This document shows, piece by piece, positions 54,403 to 63,834 of a stretch of 64,000 nucleotides of DNA; within the stretch, counting starts at the first letter, position 1; every line of letters starts with the position of its first letter. Source of the stretch: Micromonospora eburnea (GTDB lineage Bacteria > Actinomycetota > Actinomycetes > Mycobacteriales > Micromonosporaceae); assembly GCF_900090225.1 (NCBI RefSeq), contig NZ_FMHY01000002.1, positions 5,084,001-5,148,000 of the forward strand, read 5' to 3'. The translations under genes were made by a program, and so were the position numbers. A model generated the notes under the pieces. It saw only the letters and a program-made list of their open reading frames with translations. It searched no databases and had not been told where the DNA came from.

Positions 54403-56541
54403 GTGGCTGCCAACCGACCCGAGCTTCCCGCTCTCAACTGGTCCGACCTCGACCGCAGGGCCGTCGACACGGTTCGCGTGCTGGCCATGGACGCCGTGGA
54501 GAAATCCGGCAATGGCCACCCGGGTACGGCGATGAGCCTCGCCCCGGCCGCGTACCTGCTCTTCAACCGGGTCATGCGGCACAACCCGGCCGACCCGGGC
54601 TGGGCCGGCCGGGACCGGTTCGTCCTCTCCGCCGGGCACTCCAGCCTGACCCTGTACATCCAGCTCTTCCTCGCCGGCTACCCGCTGTCGCTGGACGACC
54701 TGAAGGCGCTGCGCCAGTGGGGCTCGCTCACCCCCGGCCACCCGGAGCACGGGCACACCCCGGGCGTGGAGACCACCACCGGTCCGCTCGGCCAGGGCCT
54801 CGGCAACGCGGTCGGCATGGCCATGGCGGCCCGCCGCGAGCGCGGCCTGTTCGACCCGGCGGCGGAGGCCGGCGAGTCCCCCTTCGACCACGACATCTGG
54901 TGCATCGCCTCGGACGGCGACATCGAGGAGGGCATCAGCCACGAGGCCAGCGCCCTCGCCGGCCACCAGCAGCTCGGCAACCTCTGCGTGATCTACGACG
55001 ACAACGAGATCTCGATCGAGGACGACACCCGCATCGCCATGAGCGAGGACGTCGCCGCCCGCTACGAGGCGTACGGCTGGCACGTGCAGACCGTCGACTG
55101 GCGCCGCGGCAACGCCGACCAGGGCGACTACCACGAGGACGTCGAGGCGCTCTACCAGGCGCTGGTGGCCGCCCGGGCGGAGACCGGCCGCCCCTCCCTC
55201 ATCGCGCTGCGCACCATCATCGGCTGGCCCGCGCCGAACAAGAAGAACACCGGCAAGATCCACGGCTCGGCGCTCGGCACCGACGAGGTGAAGGCCACCA
55301 AGGAGATCCTCGGCTTCGACCCGCAGCGGACCTTCGAGGTCGACGAGGAGGTCCTCAAGCACACCCGCCAGGTGCTGGAGCGCGGCACCGCGGCCCAGGC
55401 GGCGTGGACCGCCACGTTCGACACGTGGGCGCAGGCCAACCCGGAGCGCAAGGCGCTCTGGTACCGGGTGGCCGTCCGGGCGCTCCCCGAGGGCTGGGCC
55501 GACGCGCTGCCGACCTTCCCGGCCGACGCCAAGGGCATCGCCACCCGGGCCGCCTCCGGCAAGGTGCTGGAGGCCCTCGCCCCGGTGCTGCCGGAGCTCT
55601 GGGGCGGCTCCGCCGACCTGGCGGAGAGCAACAACACCACCATGAAGGGCGAGCCGTCGTTCATCCCGGCCAGCCACGCCACCAAGGAGTTCCCCGGCCA
55701 CGAGTACGGCCGCACCCTGCACTTCGGCATCCGTGAGCACGCCATGGGCGCGATCCTCAACGGCATCGCCCTGCACGGTGGCACCCGCCCGTACGGCGGC
55801 ACGTTCCTGGTGTTCAGCGACTACATGCGCCCCTCGGTGCGGCTCGCCGCGCTGATGAAGCTGCCGGTGGTCTACGTCTGGACGCACGACTCGATCGGCC
55901 TCGGCGAGGACGGCCCGACCCACCAGCCGGTGGAGCACCTGACCGCGCTGCGCGCCATCCCCGGCCTGGACGTGGTCCGCCCGGCCGACGCCAACGAGAC
56001 CGTGTGGGCGTGGCGGCAGGCCCTGGAGCACACCGACCGGCCGACCGCGCTGGCGCTCAGCCGGCAGGCGCTGCCGACCCTGGACCGCACCGACCTGGCC
56101 GGCGCCGAGGGCACCGCCAAGGGCGGCTACGTGCTGGCCGAGGCGTCCACCGGCAGCCCGCAGGTGATCATCGTCGGCACCGGCTCCGAGGTGCAGCTCT
56201 GCCTCACCGCCCGGGAGCGGCTGGAGGCCGACGGCACCCCCACCCGGGTCGTCTCCATGCCCTGCCAGGAGTGGTTCCTCGCCCAGGACGAGGCGTACCG
56301 GGAGTCGGTGCTGCCGCGCGGGGTAAAGGCACGGGTGAGCGTGGAGGCGGGCATCGCCATGTCCTGGCGCGGGATCGTCGGGGACAGCGGCGAGAGCGTG
56401 AGCCTGGAGCACTACGGGGCGAGCGCCCCGCACACCGTGCTCTTCGAGCAGTTCGGGTTCACCCCCGACCGGATCGTGGCCGCCGCGCACGCGGCACTGA
56501 CCCGGGTGGGCGACATCACCGGTTTCACGACCGGCAACTGA
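54403..56541 (+). CDS. tkt: Transketolase
   Basis: 712 residues, thiamine-diphosphate enzyme of the pentose phosphate pathway. N-terminal GHPGTAMSLAPAAYLLFNRV (near 38-57), ThDP motif from SDGDIEEGISHEAS to YDDNEISIEDDT (near 170-208), a TK signature SDYMRPSVRLAALMKLPVVY and the C-terminal GVKARVSVEAG. GTG 54403 starts it, with GAGGAGC about 11 nt upstream. First gene of tkt-tal-pgi-zwf-opcA-pgl. Confidence 0.98.
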   Translation: MAANRPELPALNWSDLDRRAVDTVRVLAMDAVEKSGNGHPGTAMSLAPAAYLLFNRVMRHNPADPGWAGRDRFVLSAGHSSLTLYIQLFLAGYPLSLDDLKALRQWGSLTPGHPEHGHTPGVETTTGPLGQGLGNAVGMAMAARRERGLFDPAAEAGESPFDHDIWCIASDGDIEEGISHEASALAGHQQLGNLCVIYDDNEISIEDDTRIAMSEDVAARYEAYGWHVQTVDWRRGNADQGDYHEDVEALYQALVAARAETGRPSLIALRTIIGWPAPNKKNTGKIHGSALGTDEVKATKEILGFDPQRTFEVDEEVLKHTRQVLERGTAAQAAWTATFDTWAQANPERKALWYRVAVRALPEGWADALPTFPADAKGIATRAASGKVLEALAPVLPELWGGSADLAESNNTTMKGEPSFIPASHATKEFPGHEYGRTLHFGIREHAMGAILNGIALHGGTRPYGGTFLVFSDYMRPSVRLAALMKLPVVYVWTHDSIGLGEDGPTHQPVEHLTALRAIPGLDVVRPADANETVWAWRQALEHTDRPTALALSRQALPTLDRTDLAGAEGTAKGGYVLAEASTGSPQVIIVGTGSEVQLCLTARERLEADGTPTRVVSMPCQEWFLAQDEAYRESVLPRGVKARVSVEAGIAMSWRGIVGDSGESVSLEHYGASAPHTVLFEQFGFTPDRIVAAAHAALTRVGDITGFTTGN

Positions 56542-56557
56542 GGGGAGCGTGGACGGC

Positions 56558-57736
56558 ATGACCGACAGGCTGGGTGAGCTGAGCGCCGCGGGGGTGGCGG
56601 TCTGGCTCGACGACCTTTCCCGGGTACGACTGAGCTCCGGCGGGCTGGACCAGCTACGCCGCGAGAAGCACCTGGTCGGGGTCACCTCCAACCCGACCAT
56701 CTTCGCCAAGGCGCTGAGCGCCGCCGACGAGTACGACTGGCAGCTGAAGGACCTGGCCATCCGTGGGGTGGACGTCGAAGAGGCGGTCCGCATGCTTACC
56801 ACGTACGACGTGCGGTGGGCCTGCGACGTGATGCGCCCGGCGTACGACGCCGGCGCGGGAGTCGACGGCCGGGTCTCCATCGAGGTGGACCCGCGACTGG
56901 CCCACGAGACGGAGAAGACCGTCGCCGAGGCCGGCGCGCTGTGGTGGCTGATCGACCGGCCCAACCTCTTCATCAAGATCCCCGCCACCGAGGCGGGGCT
57001 GCCGGCGATCACCGCCACCCTGGCCCAGGGGATCAGCGTCAACGTCACCCTGATCTTCGGTCTGGACCGCTACTCGCAGGTCATGGAGGCGTTCCTCGCC
57101 GGCCTGGAGCAGGCGAAGGCGAACGGCCACGACCTGGCCAAGATCGGCTCGGTGGCGTCGTTCTTCGTCTCCCGCGTCGACAGCGAGGTCGACAAGCGGC
57201 TTGAGAAGATCGGTTCCGCCGAGGCGAAGGCGCTGCGCGGCAAGGCCGCCATCGCCAACGCCCGGCTCGCGTACGAGCGTTACTGCGAGGTCTTCGCCTC
57301 CGACCGGTGGCAGGCCCTCGCCGACGCCGGCGCCCACCCGCAGCGTCCGCTCTGGGCCTCCACCTCGACCAAGAACCCCGACTACCGCGACGTCATGTAC
57401 GTCGAGGAGCTGATCGCCCCCGGCACGGTGAACACCATGCCGGAGGCGACCATCCACGCCTTCGCCGACCACGGCGAGGTGCGGGCCGACACCATCACCG
57501 GCTGCTTCGACGACGCCCGCAAGGTCTTCGCCGACCTCCAGGCGGTCGGCGTGGACATGGCCGACGTGATCGCCGTCCTCGAACGGGAGGGCGTGGAGAA
57601 GTTCGAGGTCAGCTGGGTGGAGCTGCTCGACGGGGTGCGGAAGTCCCTCACCGAGGCGGCCCGGGGCGCCGGGATGCCGGGGCAGGCCGCCAAGGGCAAC
57701 GCGCGGGCCGCCGAGCAGGCCGGGGGCAACGCGTGA
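56558..57736 (+). CDS. tal: Transaldolase
   Basis: 392 residues, TalB type 2 TIM barrel. Schiff-base region NLFIKIPATEAGLPAI (Lys near 142), start block VWLDDLSRVRL and VTSNPTIFAKAL (near 44). ATG 56558 is chosen because GGGGAG lies 11 nt before it, while the upstream in-frame GTG is only 3 nt from it. The stop overlaps pgi by 4 bp. It transfers a three-carbon unit between sugar phosphates. Confidence 0.97.
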   Translation: MTDRLGELSAAGVAVWLDDLSRVRLSSGGLDQLRREKHLVGVTSNPTIFAKALSAADEYDWQLKDLAIRGVDVEEAVRMLTTYDVRWACDVMRPAYDAGAGVDGRVSIEVDPRLAHETEKTVAEAGALWWLIDRPNLFIKIPATEAGLPAITATLAQGISVNVTLIFGLDRYSQVMEAFLAGLEQAKANGHDLAKIGSVASFFVSRVDSEVDKRLEKIGSAEAKALRGKAAIANARLAYERYCEVFASDRWQALADAGAHPQRPLWASTSTKNPDYRDVMYVEELIAPGTVNTMPEATIHAFADHGEVRADTITGCFDDARKVFADLQAVGVDMADVIAVLEREGVEKFEVSWVELLDGVRKSLTEAARGAGMPGQAAKGNARAAEQAGGNA

Positions 57737-59445
57737 CGGACGGCGTCGGAAGCGTCCCGGGGCACCGCCCCGGGACGCCCCGCGCCGCGGTCGCCCACCC
57801 GGATCCGGGTGGCGCCGTCAGCGACCTGTCGGCCGGCCCGGCGGACGCCGCCGCCGGGCTGGCCGTACGCGGCGCGGACGCGGTCGACCGGTCCGCGTCC
57901 GCGTCGATCCGCGACGCCCTGCTCGCCCGGGACGTGCCCGCCCGGCTCGCCGCCAAGGACCCCACCCTCTGGGGGCCGGGGGCCGAGACCGGGGCGAAGG
58001 CACGCCTCGGCTGGGTGGACACCCACCGGCGCAGTCGGGAACTGCTCCCCCAGCTCGCCGAGCTGACCGAGGAGCTGGCCGACCTGGAGCACGTGGTGCT
58101 CGCCGGGGCGGGCGGCTCAGCACTCGCCCCGGAGGCGATCGCCCGTACCCTCGGGCGGCCGCTGACCGTGCTGGACACCGCCGATCCCGGGCAGGTACGG
58201 GCGGCCCTCGCCGACCGGCTGGACCGGACCGTGGTGGTGCTCTCCGGCGGGTCCGCGACGGTGGAGACGGACAGCCACCGGCGGGCGTACTGGCACGCGT
58301 TCCTCGACGCCGGGATGACCGAGGCCGAGGCCGCCCGGCACTTCGTGGTGGTCACCGACCCGGGTTCGCCGCTGGAGGCGGTCGCGGCCGAGATGGGCGT
58401 GGTCACCATCTTCGCCGACCCGGACGTAAGCGGCCGCTACTCGGCCCTCACCGCGTTCGGCCTGGCCCCCTCGGCGCTGGCCGGCGTCGCGGTGGCCGAC
58501 CTGCTGGACGACGCCGACGCGCTGGCCGATTCGCTGGGCCGCGACCGGGACAATCCGGGCCTGGCCCTCGGGGTGGCGCTCGGCGCGGCGGCCACCACCG
58601 GCCGGGGCACGGTCGCCCTGGTGCCCGACGGCACCGGCATCGACGGGCTGGGCGACTGGGCCGAGCAGTTGCTCGCCGAGTCGACCGGCGGGGCCGGCGT
58701 GGGGATCCTGCCCGTCGCGGTGGAGTCGCCGGACGCCCCCGGCGCCACCGGCCCGGGCCTGCTCACCGTGAGCTACGGCGGCGCCCTCGGCCCGGCCGTG
58801 GCGCCGCCCGCCGCCGCCGACGTGGCGGTCAACGGTCCCCTCGGCGCCCAGTTCCTCGCCTGGGAGTACGCCAGCGCGATCGCCGCGGCGGTCCTGGGCG
58901 TCGACCCGTTCGACCAGCCCGACGGCGCCGGGAGCGAGGAGCAGGCCGCCCGGATCCTCGCCACCGGCCCGGCGGCGGAGACGCCGTCGTTCACCGAGGG
59001 CGCGATCGAGGTGTACGCGCCGGCCGGCGCCCCCGCCGACCTGGCCGGTACGCTGCGCTGGCTGCTCGACGGGCTCACCGACGACGGCTACCTGGCGGCG
59101 ACGGCGTACCTCGACCGACAGGCCGACGCGGCGGTGGCCGGGCTGCGCCCGCTGCTGGCGCGGGCCACCGGACGACCGGTCACCTTCGGCTGGGGGCCAC
59201 GGGGCCGGCACTCGACCGGGCAGCACCACCGGGGCGGCAGCCACCTTCAGGTGACCGGCGCGGTCACCGACGATCTGCCGGTGCCCGGTCGCCCGTACAC
59301 CTTCGGGGAGTTGCAGGCGGCCCAGGCGGCGGGCGACCGGCAGGCCCTGGCCGGCCGGGGGCGGCCCGTGCTACGCCTGCACCTGACCGAGCGGGCGGCG
59401 GGCGTCGCCCAGCTGCTGGATGCTGCCGGACGGACACGGACGTGA
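57733..59445 (+). CDS. pgi: Glucose-6-phosphate isomerase
   Basis: 570 residues, actinobacterial long form. The sugar-phosphate isomerase domain carries HVVLAGAGGSALAPEAIAR (near 120), VVVLSGGSATVETDSHRRAY (near 168-187), VTDPGSPLEAVAAEMG (near 208) and the catalytic-region TGQHHRGGSHLQVTG (near 495-510). GTG 57733 overlaps the tal stop by 4 bp (GTGA). The Gly/Ala/Pro-rich first 30 residues look like an unstructured extension. Converts glucose-6-phosphate and fructose-6-phosphate. Confidence 0.92.
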   Translation: MTDGVGSVPGHRPGTPRAAVAHPDPGGAVSDLSAGPADAAAGLAVRGADAVDRSASASIRDALLARDVPARLAAKDPTLWGPGAETGAKARLGWVDTHRRSRELLPQLAELTEELADLEHVVLAGAGGSALAPEAIARTLGRPLTVLDTADPGQVRAALADRLDRTVVVLSGGSATVETDSHRRAYWHAFLDAGMTEAEAARHFVVVTDPGSPLEAVAAEMGVVTIFADPDVSGRYSALTAFGLAPSALAGVAVADLLDDADALADSLGRDRDNPGLALGVALGAAATTGRGTVALVPDGTGIDGLGDWAEQLLAESTGGAGVGILPVAVESPDAPGATGPGLLTVSYGGALGPAVAPPAAADVAVNGPLGAQFLAWEYASAIAAAVLGVDPFDQPDGAGSEEQAARILATGPAAETPSFTEGAIEVYAPAGAPADLAGTLRWLLDGLTDDGYLAATAYLDRQADAAVAGLRPLLARATGRPVTFGWGPRGRHSTGQHHRGGSHLQVTGAVTDDLPVPGRPYTFGELQAAQAAGDRQALAGRGRPVLRLHLTERAAGVAQLLDAAGRTRT

Positions 59446-59489
59446 CGATGATTGACGTTGACGTGACATCAGCGGAGCGAGGAGGAAGC

Positions 59490-61004
59490 ATGAACCCGCT
59501 GCGCGACCCTCAGGACCGGCGGCTGCCACGGATCCCGGAGCCGTGCGCTCTGGTGATCTTCGGGGTGACCGGTGACCTGGCCCGCAAGAAACTCCTGCCG
59601 GCGGTCTACGACCTGGCGAACCGGGGGCTGCTGCCGCCCGGTTTCGTGGTCCTGGGCTTCGCCCGGCGCGACTGGGGCGACGGCGACTTCGAGTCGCTGG
59701 CCTACGAGGCGGCGAAGAAGGGCGCCCGTACCCCGTGGCGGGAGGAGGTCTGGGCGCGGCTGGCCGGCCACATCAAGTTCGTCGGCGGCTCGTTCGACGA
59801 CGACGCCGCGTTCGACCAGCTCGCCGCCGCCCTCGACGAGCTACGCGACACCCAGGGCATCCCCGGCAACGCCGCCTTCTACTTCTCCATCCCCCCGGCG
59901 GCCTTCCCGGTGGTGCTCAAGCAGCTCGCCCGCACGGGCATGGCCGACAACGCCAAGTCCGGCGGCTGGCGCCGGGTGGTGGTGGAGAAGCCGTTCGGCC
60001 ACGACCTGCCCTCGGCCAAGTCGCTCAACGACCTGGTCGACGACGTGTTCACCCGCAAGGACGTCTTCCGGATCGACCACTACCTGGGCAAGGAGACCGT
60101 CCAGAACATCCTCGCCCTGCGGTTCGCCAACAACCTGTTCGAGCCGCTGTGGAACACGAAGTACGTCGACTCGGTGCAGATCACCATGGCCGAGGACGTC
60201 GGCATCGGCACCCGCGCCGGGTTCTACGACTCGGCCGGCGCCGCCCGGGACGTGCTCCAGAACCACCTGCTGCAACTGCTCGCCCTGGTGGCGATGGAGG
60301 AGCCGACCAGCTTCGACGCCGACGAGATCCGCGCCGAGAAGCTGAAGGTGCTCAAGGCCATCACGGTGCCCGACGACATCGCCCGGGACACCGTCCGGGG
60401 CCAGTACCTGCCCGGCTGGGTCGGCGGCGAGCGTGCCCTCGGCTACCTGGAGGAGAAGGGCGTCCCGGAGGACTCCACCACCGAGACGTACGTCGCCGTC
60501 AAGCTCGGCATCCAGAACCGGCGCTGGGCGGGGGTGCCGTTCTACATCCGGGCCGGCAAGCGGCTGCCGCGGCGGGTCACCGAGGTGGCGATCATCTTCA
60601 AGACGGCGCCGCACCTGCCGTTCGACCCGGCCGACGTGGAGTCGCTCGGCAACAATCAGCTCGTCATCCGGGTCCAGCCCGACGAGGGTGTGGTGCTGAA
60701 GTTCGGCTCCAAGGTGCCGGGCACCGCCATGGAGGTCCGCGACATCGCGATGGACTTCCAGTACGGCGAGGCGTTCACCGAGTCCAGCCCCGAGGCGTAC
60801 GAGCGGCTGGTGCTGGACGTGCTGATCGGCGACCGGACGCTGTTCCCGGACGCCGCCGAGGTGGAGCAGAGCTGGCAGGTGGTGGACCCCCTGGAGCGCG
60901 CCTGGGCGGGCCAGAAGCCGGAGCCGTACCGGGCCGGCGAGTGGGGGCCGCGGGCCGCCGACGACATGCTGGCCCGCGACGGCCGGTCCTGGCGACGGGC
61001 ATGA
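59490..61004 (+). CDS. zwf: Glucose-6-phosphate 1-dehydrogenase
   Basis: 504 residues. NADP loop IFGVTGDLARKKLLPAVYDL (near 25-44), active-site FRIDHYLGKETVQN (near 193-206) and a second DVGIGTRAGFYDSAGAARD block. ATG 59490 is chosen over an earlier GTG (59442) because of the strong GAGGAGG 4 nt upstream. It is the NADPH-producing entry to the oxidative pathway; the next gene is its OpcA partner. Confidence 0.98.
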   Translation: MNPLRDPQDRRLPRIPEPCALVIFGVTGDLARKKLLPAVYDLANRGLLPPGFVVLGFARRDWGDGDFESLAYEAAKKGARTPWREEVWARLAGHIKFVGGSFDDDAAFDQLAAALDELRDTQGIPGNAAFYFSIPPAAFPVVLKQLARTGMADNAKSGGWRRVVVEKPFGHDLPSAKSLNDLVDDVFTRKDVFRIDHYLGKETVQNILALRFANNLFEPLWNTKYVDSVQITMAEDVGIGTRAGFYDSAGAARDVLQNHLLQLLALVAMEEPTSFDADEIRAEKLKVLKAITVPDDIARDTVRGQYLPGWVGGERALGYLEEKGVPEDSTTETYVAVKLGIQNRRWAGVPFYIRAGKRLPRRVTEVAIIFKTAPHLPFDPADVESLGNNQLVIRVQPDEGVVLKFGSKVPGTAMEVRDIAMDFQYGEAFTESSPEAYERLVLDVLIGDRTLFPDAAEVEQSWQVVDPLERAWAGQKPEPYRAGEWGPRAADDMLARDGRSWRRA

Positions 61005-61026
61005 CCGAGCAGACCTGGAGGATCCG

Positions 61027-62043
61027 TTGATCGGGCTGTGGGACACCACCGGCAACGAGGTGGTCAAGGCGCTCGCCGCCGAACGGCGTAGCGCGGGTGG
61101 GGTGGCCAGCGGCATGGCGCTCACCCTGATCGTCGTGGTGGACGAGAAGCGGGTACGGGAGGCGGAGGCGGCGGCCACCATAGCCGCCGCGGCCCACCCG
61201 TGCCGGCTGCTGGTGGTGGTCCGCTCCGACGTCGAGCGGGACCGCAACCGCCTGGACGCGGAGATCGTCGTCGGCGGCCGGCTCGGCCCGTGCGAGGCGG
61301 TGGTGACCCGGATGTACGGCCGCCTCGCGCTGCACGCCGAGTCGGTGGTGATGCCGCTGCTGGTGCCGGACGTGCCGGTGGTGACCTGGTGGCACGGCGA
61401 GCCGCCGGAGGAGATCGCGACCGACTTCCTCGGCGTGGTGGCGGACCGGCGGATCACCGACTCGGCGCAGGCCGCCGACCCGGTCGCCGCGCTGCGGCAG
61501 CGGGCCGTGGACTACGCCCCGGGCGACACCGACCTGGCCTGGACCCGGATCACCCCGTGGCGCACCCTGGTCGCCGGGGCGTTCGACACCGCCCAGTACG
61601 GGATCACCGAGGCGACGGTGGTGGCGCCGCGCCGCGACCCGACGGCGGCGCTGATGCGCGGCTGGCTCGCCGCCCGGCTGCACATCGACCCGGTCTGGGA
61701 GCCCACCGACGAGTACCCCCGGATGCGCGAGGTGGGGCTGCGCTGCGCCAACGGCGACGAGCTGGTCCTGACCCGGGAGGACAGCATGGCGACCTTCCGG
61801 CGTACCGGCCAGGAGGACCGCACCCTGCCGTTGGTCCGCCGCCCGCTCGGCGACGAGCTGGCCGAGGAGCTGCGCCGCCTCGACGCCGACCAGGTGTACG
61901 CGGAGGCGCTCGGCGCGGCCGCCGGCATCTCCGGGCTGGACCATCGCCCCGGCAAGCGGGTGCACGTGTGGAAGGATCCGGCGACCGCCCAGCGGGCCGA
62001 GGCCGGGGTGACCGCGCACGCCGGAACGACCGCCAACGGGTGA
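61027..62043 (+). CDS. opcA: Glucose-6-phosphate dehydrogenase assembly protein OpcA
   Basis: 338 residues. MIGLWDTTGNEVVKALAAER, then two paired blocks TRMYGRLALHAESVVMPLLV (near 98) and VPVVTWWHGEPPEEI (near 118-132), and a C-terminal RPGKRVHVWKDPATAQR. OpcA activates and oligomerises Zwf in cyanobacteria and actinobacteria. TTG 61027 follows GGAGG at 5 nt; no ATG fits. It lies 22 bp after zwf. Confidence 0.95.
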   Translation: MIGLWDTTGNEVVKALAAERRSAGGVASGMALTLIVVVDEKRVREAEAAATIAAAAHPCRLLVVVRSDVERDRNRLDAEIVVGGRLGPCEAVVTRMYGRLALHAESVVMPLLVPDVPVVTWWHGEPPEEIATDFLGVVADRRITDSAQAADPVAALRQRAVDYAPGDTDLAWTRITPWRTLVAGAFDTAQYGITEATVVAPRRDPTAALMRGWLAARLHIDPVWEPTDEYPRMREVGLRCANGDELVLTREDSMATFRRTGQEDRTLPLVRRPLGDELAEELRRLDADQVYAEALGAAAGISGLDHRPGKRVHVWKDPATAQRAEAGVTAHAGTTANG

Positions 62044-62140
62044 GCCGGCCCGCCGCCACGGCGGAGAGCATGGACCGCATGGCGGTCGGACAGCACAGGT
62101 TGACCGCCATGGGGCGGTCGGAACACGAGGGCAACCAGGG

Positions 62141-62914
62141 ATGAGTGAGGCGAGTGTCGCCGTACACGCCGACCCCGACCTGCTGGCGCAGGCGGTGGCG
62201 GCCCGGTTGGTGGTGAAGCTGCTCGACGCGCAGGCGGATCGGGGCCAGGCCTCGGTGGTGCTGACCGGCGGGCGGATCGCCGCGGCGGTATACCGGGCCG
62301 TGGCGGAGCTGCCGGCCCGGGACGCGGTCGACTGGTCCCGGGTCGACGTCTGGTGGGGCGACGAGCGGTTCCTGCCGGCCGGCGACCCGGAACGCAACGA
62401 GACGCAGGCGCGGGCGGCCCTGCTGGCCGCGCTGCCGCTGGACCCGGCGCGGGTGCACCCGATGCCGGCCTCCGACGGACCGGCCGGCAACGACCCGGAG
62501 GCGGCCGCCGCCGGGTACGCCGAGGAACTCGCCCGGGCGGCCCGGCCGGGCAACGCCGCGCTGCCCCACTTCGACGTGCTGATGCTCGGCGTCGGCGAGG
62601 ACGGGCACGTGGCGTCGGTCTTCCCGGAGCACCCGGTGCACCACGACAACCGGCCGGTCAGCGCGGTACGCGGCAGCCCGAAGCCGCCGCCGGTGCGGAC
62701 CACCCTCACCCTGCCGGCGATCAACACCGCCGAGGAGGTCTGGCTGGTGGCCGCCGGCGCGGACAAGGCGCGGGCGGTGGGCATGGCCCTCGCCGCCGGG
62801 GCCGGGCCGGTGCAACTGCCGGCGGCCGGGGTGCACGGGGTGTCCCGTACCCTCTGGCTGCTCGACCGGGCGGCGGCGGCCGACGTGCCGCCCCGCTTCC
62901 GCAGCCTGCGCTGA
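62141..62914 (+). CDS. pgl: 6-phosphogluconolactonase
   Basis: 257 residues, SOL/DevB family (NagB-like fold). Substrate blocks VVLTGGRIAAAVYRAV (near 40), VDVWWGDERFLPAGDPERN (near 68-86), HFDVLMLGVGEDGHVASVFP (near 144-163). It hydrolyses the lactone made by Zwf. ATG 62141 follows CAACCAGGG, weak SD; the 97-bp gap after opcA is open. Confidence 0.95.
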   Translation: MSEASVAVHADPDLLAQAVAARLVVKLLDAQADRGQASVVLTGGRIAAAVYRAVAELPARDAVDWSRVDVWWGDERFLPAGDPERNETQARAALLAALPLDPARVHPMPASDGPAGNDPEAAAAGYAEELARAARPGNAALPHFDVLMLGVGEDGHVASVFPEHPVHHDNRPVSAVRGSPKPPPVRTTLTLPAINTAEEVWLVAAGADKARAVGMALAAGAGPVQLPAAGVHGVSRTLWLLDRAAAADVPPRFRSLR

Positions 62915-62917
62915 CCG

Positions 62918-62971
62918 GTAAGGAGGGGCCCCTTCTTAACGCCTGCGGTAGAGCAGGGGACCCTTCTCAAC
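62918..62971. repeat. Two degenerate copies of a palindromic repeat after pgl
   Basis: GTAAGGAGGGGCCCC then TTCTTAAC (62918-62940) is near palindromic. A second, diverged copy (62948-62971, GTAGAGCAGGGGACCC then TTCTCAAC) follows 30 bp on. It sits between convergent pgl and rbpA. This GGGGCCCC-type repeat is one I associate with Micromonosporaceae intergenic regions; it may also end transcription. Confidence 0.6.
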
Positions 62972-62997
62972 CGGCGACCTGGTGGCGACGCCGCGGC

Positions 62998-63342
62998 TCA
63001 GGCCCGGCCGCGACGGCGGGCCAGCGCGGCCAGTGCCTCGGCGAGAAGCGCCTCCGCCTGCTCCGGGGTGCGCCGCTCCTGCACGTACGCCAGGTGGGTC
63101 TTGTAGGGCTCCTGATGTCGGCCGCCCGGCGGGTTCCCCCGGTCCGGCCCGGCCGGCTGGCCGCAGCGCGGGCACTCCCACATCGGCGGGGTCTCCGCCT
63201 CGGCGGCGATGAGGAACTGGACCCGGTGGGCGTTGCGGCACCAGTAGGTGACCGGGCGGCGCGGGGCCGGCTCGGTGAGCCGGTCGAAGCGCTCGGGGGC
63301 AGATCCGATCCGGGTACCGCGGATGACGTTGCCACTCGGCAC
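62998..63342 (-). CDS. rbpA: RNA polymerase-binding protein RbpA
   Basis: 114 residues. N-terminus VPSGNVIRGTRIGSAPERFD is the RbpA start, followed by a Zn-ribbon-like YWCRNAHRVQFLIAAEAETP (Cys near 34) and MWECPRCGQPAG (Cys near 58 and 61), then the C-terminal sigma-interacting helix PEQAEALLAEALAALARRRGR. Stabilises the sigma-A holoenzyme in actinobacteria. GTG 63342 follows GGAG at 12 nt. Confidence 0.95.
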   Translation of the reverse strand: MPSGNVIRGTRIGSAPERFDRLTEPAPRRPVTYWCRNAHRVQFLIAAEAETPPMWECPRCGQPAGPDRGNPPGGRHQEPYKTHLAYVQERRTPEQAEALLAEALAALARRRGRA

Positions 63343-63412
63343 GGCTGCTGGCTCCTGTCGTCGGAGGGGACCGCCACGCGCGGGGGCGGGCGGCGGGCGA
63401 CGCGGTGCAGCG

Positions 63413-63456
63413 CAAAAAAAATCTGCGCGCGGTCCGTGACGGACCGCGCGCAGATT
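63413..63456 (-). terminator. Rho-independent terminator of secG
   Basis: An 18-bp near-perfect stem (AATCTGCGCGCGGTCCGT at 63420-63437 against 63439-63456) is followed, on the minus strand, by a run of eight U (A-run at 63414-63421). It lies about 20 bp after the secG stop. It is the only classical U-tract terminator I see in the window. Confidence 0.9.
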
Positions 63457-63476
63457 GTACGACTCGACGGGCTGAT

Positions 63477-63737
63477 TCAGGCGCCGCTGCTGAGCTGGAG
63501 GCGGAGCCAGAGCCCGATCCCGACGATGCACGCGAACCAGACGATCCCGACCAGAACCGTGTAGCGGTCAAGGTTCTTCTCGGCGACCGAGGAGCCGGCG
63601 AGGCTGGAGCTGACCCCGCCGCCGAACATGCTCGACAGGCCGCCACCCTTGCCACGGTGGAGCAGGATCAGCAGGGTGAGCAGGACGCTCGTGATGACCA
63701 GCAACACGATCATCGTGTAGGCGAACCAGATCGGCAT
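63477..63737 (-). CDS. secG: Preprotein translocase subunit SecG
   Basis: 86 residues with two membrane helices (FAYTMIVLLVITSVLLTLLI and YTVLVGIVWFACIVGIGLWL) and the SecG loop LLHRGKGGGLSSMFGGGVSS between them. Part of the SecYEG protein-export channel. ATG 63737 gives the usual SecG start MPIWFAYT; a GTG 30 nt upstream is less likely. It lies downstream of tpiA, with a 97-bp gap. Confidence 0.95.
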   Translation of the reverse strand: MPIWFAYTMIVLLVITSVLLTLLILLHRGKGGGLSSMFGGGVSSSLAGSSVAEKNLDRYTVLVGIVWFACIVGIGLWLRLQLSSGA

Positions 63738-63834
63738 GGCGGGGGTCAGTCCTCTCGTTGCGATCACTGCCCGTCCTAGTCGGGCACGGTGGCACCGACC
63801 GGTGGGCGGGCAGCGTCAAGGATAGCGAGCGATC

